From positions 62,001-126,000 of the forward strand of contig DASRER010000028.1 in the NCBI GenBank assembly GCA_035651995.1: DNA of 64,000 nt, given 5' to 3'. Shown in pieces: positions 27,239 to 35,525 of this stretch. Position 1 is the stretch's first letter, and the number at the start of each line of letters is the position of its first letter. The translations under genes were made by a program, and so were the position numbers. The stretch comes from Terriglobales bacterium. Lineage in GTDB: Bacteria; Acidobacteriota; Terriglobia; Terriglobales; Acidobacteriaceae. Under the pieces are notes generated by a model. The model saw only the letters and a program-made list of their open reading frames with translations. It was not told the DNA's origin and did no database searches.

Positions 27239-27470
27239 CGTTTCAAGTTTCCCGTTTCACGTTTCCCGACGTCAGCCGCGCGGTCCGTGGCGCAGGCGCG
27301 TTTGAGGCAAGCGAACGCGGGATGTATTTGGGGCGCCAGACGGCACTGCGCTCGCTGGGCTCGCGTTCCGGGCTAAAGCCCGGAACTACCCAGTCGAGCC
27401 CAACAAATCGCTGAAGCCGCGTCCCTCGAAATCACAAAAGCCCGCGCCTGCACACGAATGCGGCGCGGGT
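27239..27470. repeat. Word repeats and hairpins in the H+-pyrophosphatase leader
   Basis: CGTTTCAAGTTTCCCGTTTC words occur at 27239-27268. A palindrome TTCCGGGCTAAAGCCCGGAA (27366-27385) followed by CTACC belongs to the same family as those at 25.9 kb. A hairpin with arms CCCGCGCC (27441-27448) and GGCGCGGG (27462-27469) lies just before the ribosome site; read on the minus strand it is followed by CTTTTG and could also act as a weak terminator there. Confidence 0.55.
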
Positions 27471-27493
27471 GATGCACGTTCGGAGGAACCATT

Positions 27494-29755
27494 ATGTTTG
27501 CTTCGCTGGTGGCGAGCCTCGCGTACTTTCAGGGGAGCGCAACGACCGGAGAGGGCTCGAACTGGCTGTGGCTGGCGCTGGGAATCAGCGTGGCCGCGCT
27601 GCTGATGGCGTTCGTTTTCGCCCGACAGGTTTTGGCGGCCGACACGGGAACGGCCGAGATGCAGGCGATCAGCAACGCCATCAAGGAAGGCGCCGAGGCG
27701 TTCCTGCGCCGCCAGTACAAGACGATCGGCATTCTGAGCGTGGTGCTGGCGATCGTGCTTGCCGTGGGTTACTCCCTCAGCGAGCGCAACCGCGCGGTGA
27801 TGTGGCCGACGGTGATCTCGTTCCTGATTGGCGCGGCGTGCTCGGGCGCGGCCGGATTCACCGGCATGTACGTCTCCATCCGGGCAAACATCCGGACGGC
27901 GAGCGCGGCGCGCACTTCGCTGAACCGCGCGCTGCAGATCGCGCTGAGGGGCGGCGCGGTGACCGGGCTGGTGGTGGTGGCGCTCTCGCTGCTGGGCGTG
28001 GGTTTGCTGTTCTTCTTCTTCCATGGCCTGGACAACCCGCGCTCGGTGCCGTACGAGATTGTCGGGTTCGGGTTCGGCGCAAGTTTCGTGGCGCTGTTCG
28101 CGCAGCTGGGCGGCGGAATTTACACCAAGGCCGCGGACGTGGGCGCTGACCTGGTGGGCAAGGTCGAGGCGGGCATTCCGGAAGACGATCCGCGCAATCC
28201 GGCGGTGATCGCTGACCTGGTCGGCGACAACGTGGGCGACTGTGCCGGCCGCGGCGCCGACCTGTTCGAGTCCACGGCTGCGGAAAACGTGGGCGCGATG
28301 ATCCTGGGCGCGGCGCTGTATCCGCACTTCGGCATCAAGGGAATTCTCTTCCCGCTGGTGGCGCGCGCGTTTGGCTTGATCGCGTCGACGTTCGGCATCC
28401 TGATCGTAAAGACGAAAGAAACCGAAGACCCGATGGCGGCCCTGAACCGCGGCTACTACCTGACGACGGTGCTGGCCATCGCCGGCTTCGCGGTGGCGGT
28501 CTTCTACCTGCTGCAGGGCAACTGGTGGTTCCTGGGGTCGGGCGTGGTGGGGATCATCACGTCGTTCCTGTTCGTGTGGATCACGCAGTACTACACCGAG
28601 TATCGCTACCGACCGGTGGCGGAGATTGCCAAGGCGTCGACGACGGGCCCGGCGACGAACATCATCAGCGGACTGGCGGTTGGCCTGGAAACGCCGGCGC
28701 TGCCGGTGATCGTGATTGGCATTGCTCTGCTGCTGGCGTACTGGTTCGGGCTGAAGGGCCTGGAAGGCGTGGCCGGCATGAGCGATTACGCCAAGGGAAT
28801 TTACGGCACGGCGATCGCCACCATGGGCATGCTCTCGACGGCGGCGTACATTCTGGCGATGGACACGTTCGGTCCGATCACGGACAACGCGGGCGGAATT
28901 ATCGAAATGTCGCACCAGCCGGAGGAGATTCGCGTCAAGACCGACCGCCTGGACGCGGTCGGCAACACGACCAAGGCGCTGACCAAGGGATACGCGATCG
29001 GCAGCGCGGCGCTGGCGGCGTTCCTGCTGTTTTCGGCGTATCTGGATGAGATTTCCGCGATCGTGGGCAAGCGGGTGGGCGCGCCGCTGGGCGTGACCGA
29101 CTTCCGCTACTCGTTCGAGAACATCAACCTGGCGAACGTGCCGGTGTTCGTGGGCGCGCTGCTGGGGGCGATGCTGGTGTTCCTGTTTTCGTCGCTGGCG
29201 ATCAAGGCGGTGGGCAAGGCGGCGCAGTACGTGATCGAAGAAGTGCGCCGGCAGTTCCGCGAGAACCCGGGCATCATGCAGGGCACGTCGAAGCCGGACT
29301 ACGGACGCTGCGTGGACATTGTGACCGGAGCGGCGCTCAGGCAGATGGTGCTGCCCGGAATTCTGGCCGTCGGCATGCCGATAGCCGTGGGCCTGGTGTT
29401 CCGCTACTTCACCGGCTTCCGCGTGGGCGAGATGACCGACATCGTGGTGGCGGGGGTGCGCGTGCCGGCGCAGAACCTGATTGGCGCCGAGTCGGTGGCG
29501 GCGCTGCTGATGGTGGGCACAATCTCCGGCATCCTGCTGGCCACGATGATGAACAACGGCGGCGGCGCCTGGGACAACGCCAAGAAATTCATCGAGACCG
29601 GCCAGTACGGCGGCAAGCGCTCGGAGGCCCACAAGGCCGCGGTGGTGGGCGACACGGTGGGCGATCCGTTCAAGGACACGGCCGGGCCGTCGCTGCACGT
29701 ACTGATCAAGCTGCTGAGCACGATCACGCTGGTGATGGCGCCGCTGTTTGTCTGA
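27494..29755 (+). CDS. hppA: K+-independent H+-translocating membrane pyrophosphatase
   Basis: 753-residue integral membrane pyrophosphatase with about 16 membrane segments that couples PPi hydrolysis to H+ export. The PPi-binding signature DVGADLVGKVE is at 215-225, followed by NPAVIADLVGDNVGDCAGRGAD (shown in part: DNVGDCAGRGADLFES at 245-260). The potassium-switch region reads GNTTKALTKG with Lys494, the Lys of the K+-independent subfamily (Ala in K+-dependent enzymes). The Na+-pump-specific pattern was not evident, so H+ is the likely ion. GGAGGA lies just before the ATG. A rho-independent terminator follows. The long leader holds hairpins and a possible structured RNA. Confidence 0.95.
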   Translation: MFASLVASLAYFQGSATTGEGSNWLWLALGISVAALLMAFVFARQVLAADTGTAEMQAISNAIKEGAEAFLRRQYKTIGILSVVLAIVLAVGYSLSERNRAVMWPTVISFLIGAACSGAAGFTGMYVSIRANIRTASAARTSLNRALQIALRGGAVTGLVVVALSLLGVGLLFFFFHGLDNPRSVPYEIVGFGFGASFVALFAQLGGGIYTKAADVGADLVGKVEAGIPEDDPRNPAVIADLVGDNVGDCAGRGADLFESTAAENVGAMILGAALYPHFGIKGILFPLVARAFGLIASTFGILIVKTKETEDPMAALNRGYYLTTVLAIAGFAVAVFYLLQGNWWFLGSGVVGIITSFLFVWITQYYTEYRYRPVAEIAKASTTGPATNIISGLAVGLETPALPVIVIGIALLLAYWFGLKGLEGVAGMSDYAKGIYGTAIATMGMLSTAAYILAMDTFGPITDNAGGIIEMSHQPEEIRVKTDRLDAVGNTTKALTKGYAIGSAALAAFLLFSAYLDEISAIVGKRVGAPLGVTDFRYSFENINLANVPVFVGALLGAMLVFLFSSLAIKAVGKAAQYVIEEVRRQFRENPGIMQGTSKPDYGRCVDIVTGAALRQMVLPGILAVGMPIAVGLVFRYFTGFRVGEMTDIVVAGVRVPAQNLIGAESVAALLMVGTISGILLATMMNNGGGAWDNAKKFIETGQYGGKRSEAHKAAVVGDTVGDPFKDTAGPSLHVLIKLLSTITLVMAPLFV

Positions 29756-29786
29756 CGGCAGTGGATCGTGGCTGGCGGACAGTGAA

Positions 29787-29826
29787 TCGGGCCGCGCCGC
29801 AGACGCAGCGCGGCCCGGTCTTTTTT
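29787..29826 (+). terminator. Rho-independent terminator of hppA
   Basis: Arms CGGGCCGCGC (from 29788) and GCGCGGCCCG (to 29817) form a GC-rich hairpin, followed by GTC and six T (29821-29826), 30 bases after the hppA stop. Confidence 0.85.
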
Positions 29827-29848
29827 CCCCGAAACAATCTCTGATGAA

Positions 29849-30523
29849 TTACGAGCGGCGGGCGGAAGCTCCGCCGGCGAGTTCGCGCAGAGCTTCGAAG
29901 AGGCCACTGCGCGGATCGGCGCTGGGCGGAATGGCGTCGAGCGGGATGGTGGCGGAGAATTGCGGCGAGCGGCGGCGATAGCGCACGGCGTGAAACTCGC
30001 GCTGGCGCGCGGCGAGCAGCGCGTCCATCATGGGCGAGAGTTCGCCCCGCCACTCTTCGCGCGTGGTGATGAGGAACGGCTGCGTGTGCTCCACCTGCCA
30101 TTGCACGGGGCGGCGCGGATTGAGGCGGCGCGTGCGTCCGATCCAACGGTGGTTCTGCACGTCGAGGTCGAAGTCGGGAGCGAGGCCGAGGTCGGCTTCG
30201 AAGGTGACCATCTCGGGCTGATTGCGGACCGCCGACATCAGCCAGAGCAGCGGGAACTCGCGCGGGGTGAGTTGCACGTCAACCGAGGCATGCTGGAAGG
30301 GAGCGGTGAAGATGCGGAGCTGGGCGTGGAAGCGCGAGGCGGAGGTCCAGTGCACGCCGACGACGGCGCCGTGTCCGGCGAGAGCTCCCTCGATGAGGCG
30401 CAGCGCGCGACATGAGCGCTTCCGGTTGGCGCTGCGCAGGACGACGTACCACAACGCCAGCGCGAGCATCGCGGCAACAACGGAAGTGAGCAGCCACAGC
30501 AACATCTGATTGGTAGATGCCAC
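29849..30523 (-). CDS. Membrane-anchored protein of unknown function
   Basis: 224-residue protein with one N-terminal membrane segment (about residues 7-30, LLWLLTSVVAAMLALALWYVVL) and a soluble remainder. The soluble part reads ALAGHGAVVGVHWTSASRFH and LTPREFPLLWLMSAVRNQPE, then Arg-rich stretches (RWIGRTRRLNPRRPVQWQVE). I recognise no family. The GTG at 30523 or the ATG at 30505 could be the start. It is convergent with hppA and separated from it by the terminator. Confidence 0.7.
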   Translation of the reverse strand: MASTNQMLLWLLTSVVAAMLALALWYVVLRSANRKRSCRALRLIEGALAGHGAVVGVHWTSASRFHAQLRIFTAPFQHASVDVQLTPREFPLLWLMSAVRNQPEMVTFEADLGLAPDFDLDVQNHRWIGRTRRLNPRRPVQWQVEHTQPFLITTREEWRGELSPMMDALLAARQREFHAVRYRRRSPQFSATIPLDAIPPSADPRSGLFEALRELAGGASARRS

Positions 30524-30610
30524 CGCGCCGGTGAACGATGTCAGGCAGGGAACCCGACCGCTGCTACCCCGGACGAAGCGGCGGAAAACGAGGCCAGAAT
30601 GATACCAGTA

Positions 30611-30640
30611 CCGGGTGGCGAGTCGCGAGTAGCGAGTGAA
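30611..30640. repeat. GCGAGTCGCGAGTAGCGAGT word repeat
   Basis: Three overlapping GCGAGT words at the 3' side of the SDR gene, matching runs near 19906-19943 and 35365-35396. Confidence 0.5.
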
Positions 30641-30658
30641 GGCGGTACCCGGATGCTC

Positions 30659-31447
30659 CTACAGGCCCTTGTAGATGCCGCCGTCGACGAGCAGCGTTTG
30701 GCCGGTGATGTAGGAGGCGCGCTCGGAAGCGAGCCAGACGATGGTGTCGGCGACTTCTTCGGGGCGGGCGAGGCGGCGGAGCGGAATTTCAGCAGACCAG
30801 GTCTGGCGGATGTGGTCGGGCGTGACGCCCAGGGCAAGCGCGCGCGTGCCGGCGAGCTCTTTGAGGCGGCCGGTTTCGGTGTATCCGGGAGCGACGTTGT
30901 TCACGGTGATGCCGTCTTGGCCGAAGTCGTTGGAGAGGCTCTTGACCAGGCCGACGACGGCGGCGCGCACCGCGTTGGACATGATCAGTTCGGCAATGGG
31001 CTGCTTTACCGACACGGACGTGAGCGTGACGATGCGTCCCCAGCGCTTGCGCTGCATGTGGGGAATGACCTCGCGGGCGAGATAGACGACGCTGAGGAAG
31101 TTCACCTCGACGGCGCGCTGCCACTCGTCGCTGGTGACGGAGAGGAAGTTCTTGGCGGGAGGTCCGCCGGCGTTGGTCACGCAGACATCGACGCCGCCGA
31201 AGCGGGCAGCGACGGCGCTGACGAAGTCGCGGACGGCGGAGGGATTGGTCACGTCGAGGGCCTGCGCGAAGACGTCGGCACGATGGCGAGAACGGATTTC
31301 GGCGGCGGCGGCGTTGAGTTTGGCTTCGCCGCGGGCGCACATGGCAACGCGCGCGCCTTCGGCGGCGAAGCGCTCGGCGGTGGCGCGTCCGATGCCGGTG
31401 CTGGAGGCGGCGACGAGGGCGACTTTGTCTTTGAGTCCGAGGTCCAT
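30659..31447 (-). CDS. SDR-family protein with altered active site
   Basis: 262-residue short-chain dehydrogenase/reductase fold. The cofactor loop reads VAASSTGIGRATAE (TG replaced by AA), then NAGG at 92-95 and Ser144 in LTSVSVKQP. The catalytic YxxxK pair is missing: the place reads S157-N-A-V-R161 in LIMSNAVRAAVVG. C-terminal LLVDGGIYKGL is typical of FabG-like members. Proteins with this SNAVR pattern form a known subgroup annotated as 3-oxoacyl-ACP-reductase-like. Whether it still reduces a ketone is doubtful, and it could be a non-enzymatic or mechanistically different member. The ATG at 31447 follows a weak ribosome site. Confidence 0.85.
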   Translation of the reverse strand: MDLGLKDKVALVAASSTGIGRATAERFAAEGARVAMCARGEAKLNAAAAEIRSRHRADVFAQALDVTNPSAVRDFVSAVAARFGGVDVCVTNAGGPPAKNFLSVTSDEWQRAVEVNFLSVVYLAREVIPHMQRKRWGRIVTLTSVSVKQPIAELIMSNAVRAAVVGLVKSLSNDFGQDGITVNNVAPGYTETGRLKELAGTRALALGVTPDHIRQTWSAEIPLRRLARPEEVADTIVWLASERASYITGQTLLVDGGIYKGL

Positions 31448-31450
31448 AAG

Positions 31451-31670
31451 GCAAGTTTCGAGTTTCAGGTTTTAAGTTTCGAGTAAAGACCGTTGCAGCG
31501 CGATTCAGCAAAACTCAGGCGTCCCCGCGGGACCGGTTCCGTTCCCTCTCCTATCCCAGCACGTCGTGCTGGCTACATTCAGCCGCCCTTCAAGCAAAGC
31601 CTGCGGAACATTTGGGCCGTCCTGGCGCCCGGGGGCGCGGGGCCGGCGGGCGAGGACGCCCGCCGCTACA
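31451..31670. repeat. Word repeats, composite palindrome and tailed palindrome
   Basis: Upstream of the SDR gene: TTTCGAGTTTCAGG words (31451-31485); a composite element beginning GTCCCCGCGGGAC (31521-31533), then CCAGCACGTCGTGCTGG (31556-31572), CTACATTCAGCCGCCCTTC (31573-31591), copies of which recur at 45085 and 53521; and the tailed palindrome GGCGGGCGAGGACGCCCGCC (31645-31664) plus GCTACA. No gene is seen. Confidence 0.7.
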
Positions 31671-31686
31671 GCGCGCGATCTCCCTT

Positions 31687-32565
31687 CTATTGCGGGGGCC
31701 GGGCGGGCTCGGCGACGACGACCTGCGCGGGGCGCGCCGGGCGGATGTTATTTTTTTCCAGGCACTCCTTGATGCGGCGGCGCAGCTCGCGGCCGACACG
31801 CAACTGGTCGGCGGGGCGCGTCTTCACCAGCATGAGGTAGTCAACTTCGCCGCCGGTGACGCGCTCGATGCCGGGAACGTCCGGATCGCCGACCATGGCG
31901 TCGGCAAAATCGGGATCGTGGCGCACTTCATCAGCGACCTGGCGGAGGACGGCGAGGACGCGATCGCTGTTCTCGTCGTAGGCGACGTTGATGTGCAGGG
32001 CGAGCTGCGACCAGTCGCGCGTGAGGTTGCTGACGATCTTGATTTCGCTGTTGGGGACGAAGTGCAGCGAGCCGTCCTGGTCGCGGAGGACGGTCTTGCG
32101 CAGGGTCATGTTCTCGACCGTGCCCTTGACGCCGGCGATGCGCACGATGTCGCCGAGGTCGTACTGGTTCTCCATGAGGATGAAGAAACCGTTGATGACG
32201 TCGCGCACCAGGGTTTGCGCGCCGAAGCCGACGGCGAGTCCGACGATGCCGGCGCTGGCCAGCAGCGGGCCGACGGCGATGCGCATGGTGTTGAGGACTT
32301 CAATGACGGCGAAGAAGACGATGACGGCGGCGCCGACGCTGTTGATGACGCCGGAGAGGGTGCGGAGCTGCTGCACGCGGATGCCCGTGGGCAGCGCGGG
32401 CTGGCGGCGGCTGTACTCGGCGAGGCGGCCGGTGGCGCCGCGCAGCATGCGCAGCAGCACCATGGCAACCACGAGAATGGCAATGATGCGCAGCAGGTCG
32501 GGGACGGCCTGATGACGCAGCCATGAGGCGAAGTCGGAGGTCCAGTATTCGAGCAGGTCCTGCAC
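31687..32565 (-). CDS. Small-conductance mechanosensitive channel, MscS family
   Basis: 292-residue inner-membrane channel that opens under membrane tension to release solutes. Three membrane segments (about residues 20-45, 65-90 and 95-120) are followed by the pore-lining TM3 pattern ASAGIVGLAVGFGAQTLVRD and the cytoplasmic beta domain (QYDLGDIVRIAGVKGTVENM, DQDGSLHFVPNSEI). Length matches E. coli MscS (286). The start is a GTG at 32565. Confidence 0.92.
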   Translation of the reverse strand: MQDLLEYWTSDFASWLRHQAVPDLLRIIAILVVAMVLLRMLRGATGRLAEYSRRQPALPTGIRVQQLRTLSGVINSVGAAVIVFFAVIEVLNTMRIAVGPLLASAGIVGLAVGFGAQTLVRDVINGFFILMENQYDLGDIVRIAGVKGTVENMTLRKTVLRDQDGSLHFVPNSEIKIVSNLTRDWSQLALHINVAYDENSDRVLAVLRQVADEVRHDPDFADAMVGDPDVPGIERVTGGEVDYLMLVKTRPADQLRVGRELRRRIKECLEKNNIRPARPAQVVVAEPARPPQ

Positions 32566-32877
32566 GTCTCTTGTGAGCTCGTGTTGCGCGCAACCAGCGC
32601 GCGATTATAACAAGCGGGTTGGGAAGCGGCGATGCAGCTCCAGTTTCAAGTTTCAAGTTTCAAGTTTGGAGTTTCAGGTTTCGAGTAAGGGCCGCGGCGC
32701 GGCGGTCTTGACCCGCGTCAGCGCCGCGCAGAACGCGGCGCGGAACGCGGGGCGCCCCCGCACGACGTCCGGCGCACAACTGCTCGCGGGCGGGGCCGCC
32801 CGCGTTTACACGGTCGGTGGTGAGGCGGGAGCTCTGGCTATAATCGCTGGCAAGACTCCCGAGGTGATTAGGTCATC
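32566..32877. repeat. Repeat-rich gap with a -10-like box
   Basis: GTTTCAAGTTTCAAGTTTCAAG words and variants cover 32641-32688. The palindrome CGCGGGCGGGGCCGCCCGCG (32785-32804) carries the tail TTTACACGGTC. A TATAAT box lies at 32839-32844, about 35 bases before the next gene, with no clear -35. No coding content is seen. Confidence 0.6.
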
Positions 32878-33234
32878 ATGAAACGAGCAGCCGCCGTGTT
32901 TCTGTTTGTGCTGTTGGGGTGGAGCATCCCCGTGCCCGCGTGGCAGTTGCCGCCGGCGCCGGATGCGTCGCAGGGACGGGTTGGGCGCCCGCGGGACCGC
33001 GCGCAGGACGAGCAGATCGAGCGCCTGGAGCGCGAGCAGGAGAAGAGGCGCAATAAGCAGCGCCAGGAAGAACTTCAGAAAGACACGGACAAGCTGCTGG
33101 AGCTGGCCACGCAGCTCAAGCAGTATGTGGACAAGAGCAACGAGCACCTGCTTTCCATCGACGTAGTGCGCAAGGCGGAAGAAATCGAGAAGCTGGCGCA
33201 CTCGGTGAAGGACAAGATGAAGAGCGGTCTTTGA
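32878..33234 (+). CDS. Small exported coiled-coil protein of unknown function
   Basis: 118-residue protein with a signal peptide (about residues 1-22, AVFLFVLLGWSIPVPAW) and a charged helical mature part (QIERLEREQEKRRNKQRQEE, then LLELATQLKQYVDKSNEHLL) predicted to form a coiled coil. It probably resides in the periplasm. I do not recognise a named family. A GAGGTGATTAGG stretch before the ATG can serve as ribosome site. Confidence 0.75.
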   Translation: MKRAAAVFLFVLLGWSIPVPAWQLPPAPDASQGRVGRPRDRAQDEQIERLEREQEKRRNKQRQEELQKDTDKLLELATQLKQYVDKSNEHLLSIDVVRKAEEIEKLAHSVKDKMKSGL

Positions 33235-33442
33235 GTTTACAGTTCACCGTTCACCGTTAGGGCGGCGCGACCGGCTTTTTACCGTGAACAGTAAACGGTC
33301 CTTGCTTCCCACCGCGCCGTGGGCACGCGCCGACGGGGGGACGCCCGCCGCGGCAACGTGGAGGGCTGCGGTGGCGTAGGGGCGCGGGCGGGGCCGCCCG
33401 TGTCCACACGGTCCGTGCCGGCTAACGAAAATCTCGGCAAAG
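33235..33442. repeat. Word repeats and a tailed palindrome
   Basis: GTTTACAGTTCACCGTTCACC words (33235-33258) are mirrored by GTGAACAGTAAACGG (33283-33297). A degenerate palindrome is near 33330-33350 and CGCGGGCGGGGCCGCCCGTG (33383-33402) is followed by TCCACACGGTCC. No gene is seen. Confidence 0.55.
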
Positions 33443-33468
33443 AAAAATGCGCGGGCGAACCCGCGCAC
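33443..33468 (-). terminator. Rho-independent terminator of the FecR-like gene
   Basis: On the minus strand TGCGCGGG, a TTCG tetraloop and CCCGCGCA are followed by five T. It lies about 20 bases after the stop of the FecR-like gene. Confidence 0.85.
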
Positions 33469-33487
33469 TGTGGAAACGTTATCGCGA

Positions 33488-34126
33488 CTATTGAATCGGG
33501 CTGGCCGGGGCGGGCGTTATTGTTTCGTTGGTCGTAAAAGCCAAGGTCGCACCGAGAGCGAAGGCGGCGCCGGAGATGCCGATGGCGGCAGCGTTGCTCA
33601 GGAACAGAGCTCCTGCGCCAGCTCCTGCCTGAGCGCCCGCGGGTTTAGGCGCCGCGAACATGATGGCCTTGCCGGGCTGGAGCAGCATTTCGCTCTTTCC
33701 GTCGCTGACGCGGACGGCGCCTTCCAAGGCCGCGATCACAACCTTGTCATTGCGCTGGCCAAGGTTAAAACGCGCCTTGGGATTGTCGGGCGTGACGGTA
33801 AGGTTCAAAAGCTGCGCCTTCAAGCCGCGCTGGGTGTTGACCAGGACGCTGCCGGTAGAAACACGGAGCTGCCCGGCGTCGTACTGCACTTCCGACTGCG
33901 AATTGATCTGCACGGCGCTGCCCGGCATGGAGAGCGTGACAGTACCCTGCTCGCCAGTGCTCACTTTGTCGCCGGCAAAAAGCGCGGTGGAGCGCATCAG
34001 GGGAGTGCCGTTGACGGTCACCTTGCCTTGCGGGAACAGCATTGCCGCATTGCCGGTGGCGAAACCAGTATGTGGAACCGCCAGCGCCAGTCCCAGGCTG
34101 ACGACTTGAAAGAATTTCTTTCGCAC
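33488..34126 (-). CDS. FecR-domain-like exported protein
   Basis: 212-residue protein with an N-terminal signal (FFQVVSLGLALAVPHTGFA) and a FecR-like beta domain: GKVTVNGTPLMRSTALFAGD, then VSTGEQGTVTLSMPGSAVQI and VSTGSVLVNTQRG. The C-terminal region is hydrophobic and Gly/Ala-rich (LFLSNAAAIGISGAAFALGA), perhaps a membrane segment. No sigma factor or TonB receptor is adjacent, so it is not a canonical iron-signalling FecR. GTG 34126 is chosen with GAGGG just upstream; the frame is open 13 codons further. Confidence 0.8.
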   Translation of the reverse strand: MRKKFFQVVSLGLALAVPHTGFATGNAAMLFPQGKVTVNGTPLMRSTALFAGDKVSTGEQGTVTLSMPGSAVQINSQSEVQYDAGQLRVSTGSVLVNTQRGLKAQLLNLTVTPDNPKARFNLGQRNDKVVIAALEGAVRVSDGKSEMLLQPGKAIMFAAPKPAGAQAGAGAGALFLSNAAAIGISGAAFALGATLAFTTNETITPAPASPIQ

Positions 34127-34251
34127 GAATCCCTCGCCGGGGAGAACCCACCACGTTAGTACCACATTAACCCGGTTTTATTGGATTGCAAATATTCGTT
34201 TAGTAACCGGATTAGTTACCTTGGTACCGCGGGCCGGGGTGGAGGCGGCGG

Positions 34252-35250
34252 CTACTTCCCTGCCGCTACGGCACTTAGCGGAACCCGGGCGCGGACCTGA
34301 TCTTCGATCCAGCGATAGGTCCGGGCCAATCCTTCTTCCAACGTGATTTCCGGCTCCCATCCCAGCACCTGGCGCAAGCGGGTGTTATCGGAGTTGCGGC
34401 CGCGTACGCCCTGGGGACCGGGGACGTGCTTTTTGACGATGCGGACACCGGCGATGGAGGCGACCATGTCGGCGAGCTGGTTGATGGTGACCATGCGGTC
34501 CTGGCCGAGGTTCAGCGGATCGCTGTAGCCGGAGCCCATGAGCTTGTAAAGCCCGGTGACGCAGTCGTCGATGTAGCAGAAGGAGCGGGTCTGCTCGCCG
34601 TCGCCCCAAAGCTCGATTTCGGGGTTGCCGGTGAGCTTGGCCTCGGCCACCTTGCGGCAGAGCGCGGCCGGGGCCTTTTCGCGTCCGCCCTCCCAGGTAC
34701 CGAGCGGTCCGAAGATGTTGTGGAAGCGAACGACGCGAACCTCCATGCCGTAGTCGTCGCGATAGTGCATGCAGAGGCGCTCGGTGAGGAGCTTTTCCCA
34801 GCCGTAGGCGTCCTGCGGATCGGCGGGATAGGCGTCGTCTTCCTTGAGCGGGACGACGTTGGCCTCGCGCTGGCGGTACTCGGGATAAATGCAGGCCGAC
34901 GATGTGTACAGGTAGCGCTCGACCTGAGCTTCGCGCGCGGCCTCTAGCGTGTGGAAGTTGATGAGCGTGTTGTTGTGCAGGATCTCGGAGTGATGGCAGG
35001 AGATGAAGCCCATGCCACCCATGTCGGCGGCGAGGGCGTAAACCTGGTGCATGCCGGCGACGGCGCGCCGGCAGTTCTCCCAGCGACGCAGGTCGAGCAG
35101 GAGGAATTCGTGCGCGTCGGAGGCGCTGAATTCGGGCAGCTTCCGATCAACGCCGCGGACCCAGTATCCCTGGCGGCGAAGGAAGGTAACGAGGTGATGT
35201 CCGATGAACCCGCCCGCGCCGGTGACCAGGACCTTTTTCTGCGACAACAC
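34252..35250 (-). CDS. NAD-dependent sugar epimerase, GDP-mannose 3,5-epimerase-like
   Basis: 332-residue extended SDR. The NAD loop is VTGAGGFIGHHLV (residues 9-21), the catalytic triad is Ser in TSSACIYPE with Tyr and Lys in DAYGWEKLL. The stretch ALAADMGGMGFISCHHSEIL is a hallmark of GDP-mannose 3,5-epimerases, and RVVRFHNIFGPLGTWEGGRE also fits. It would act on a nucleotide sugar for surface polysaccharide in the cytoplasm. The exact substrate needs biochemistry. A GTG start at 35250 has GGGAGA upstream. Confidence 0.88.
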   Translation of the reverse strand: MLSQKKVLVTGAGGFIGHHLVTFLRRQGYWVRGVDRKLPEFSASDAHEFLLLDLRRWENCRRAVAGMHQVYALAADMGGMGFISCHHSEILHNNTLINFHTLEAAREAQVERYLYTSSACIYPEYRQREANVVPLKEDDAYPADPQDAYGWEKLLTERLCMHYRDDYGMEVRVVRFHNIFGPLGTWEGGREKAPAALCRKVAEAKLTGNPEIELWGDGEQTRSFCYIDDCVTGLYKLMGSGYSDPLNLGQDRMVTINQLADMVASIAGVRIVKKHVPGPQGVRGRNSDNTRLRQVLGWEPEITLEEGLARTYRWIEDQVRARVPLSAVAAGK

Positions 35251-35314
35251 GTTTCTCCCGAATTTTTCAGAGTTGATGCTCGTGCATTATAGCGTGGAAC
35301 ACAATCGCGCGTGC

Positions 35315-35525
35315 CGGGTGGAAAGCACCGAGTAACCAGCTAAGGTGGCGGGCCGCGAAATCGGCACCGAGTACCGAGTGGCGAGTAGCGAGTTGAGGCG
35401 CGCGGCTTCGTCGCAGCATTTTTTTGAAATCGGGCGCCAGGCAGGCGACCTTGCGTCGCAGGAACGGCGCCGGCGGCGCTGGGACCCGCCGGCCGCAAAA
35501 AACGCGGCCTCAGGATGACTCGGAG
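35315..35525. repeat. Word repeats and a CTCAGGATGAC palindrome
   Basis: CACCGAGTACCGAGTGGCGAG words (35365-35385 and on to 35396). A hairpin GGCCGC, AAAAAAC, GCGGCC runs into TCAGGATGACTCGG (about 35490-35524), the same design as at 26621-26653. It overlaps the last codons and stop of the DUF72 gene, so the repeat supplies that gene's stop codon. Confidence 0.55.

Noticed and set aside
33488-34126. FecR of a sigma/FecR/TonB iron-uptake system
   Set aside because: No ECF sigma gene or TonB receptor is adjacent, and the protein lacks the cytoplasmic N-terminal anti-sigma segment.
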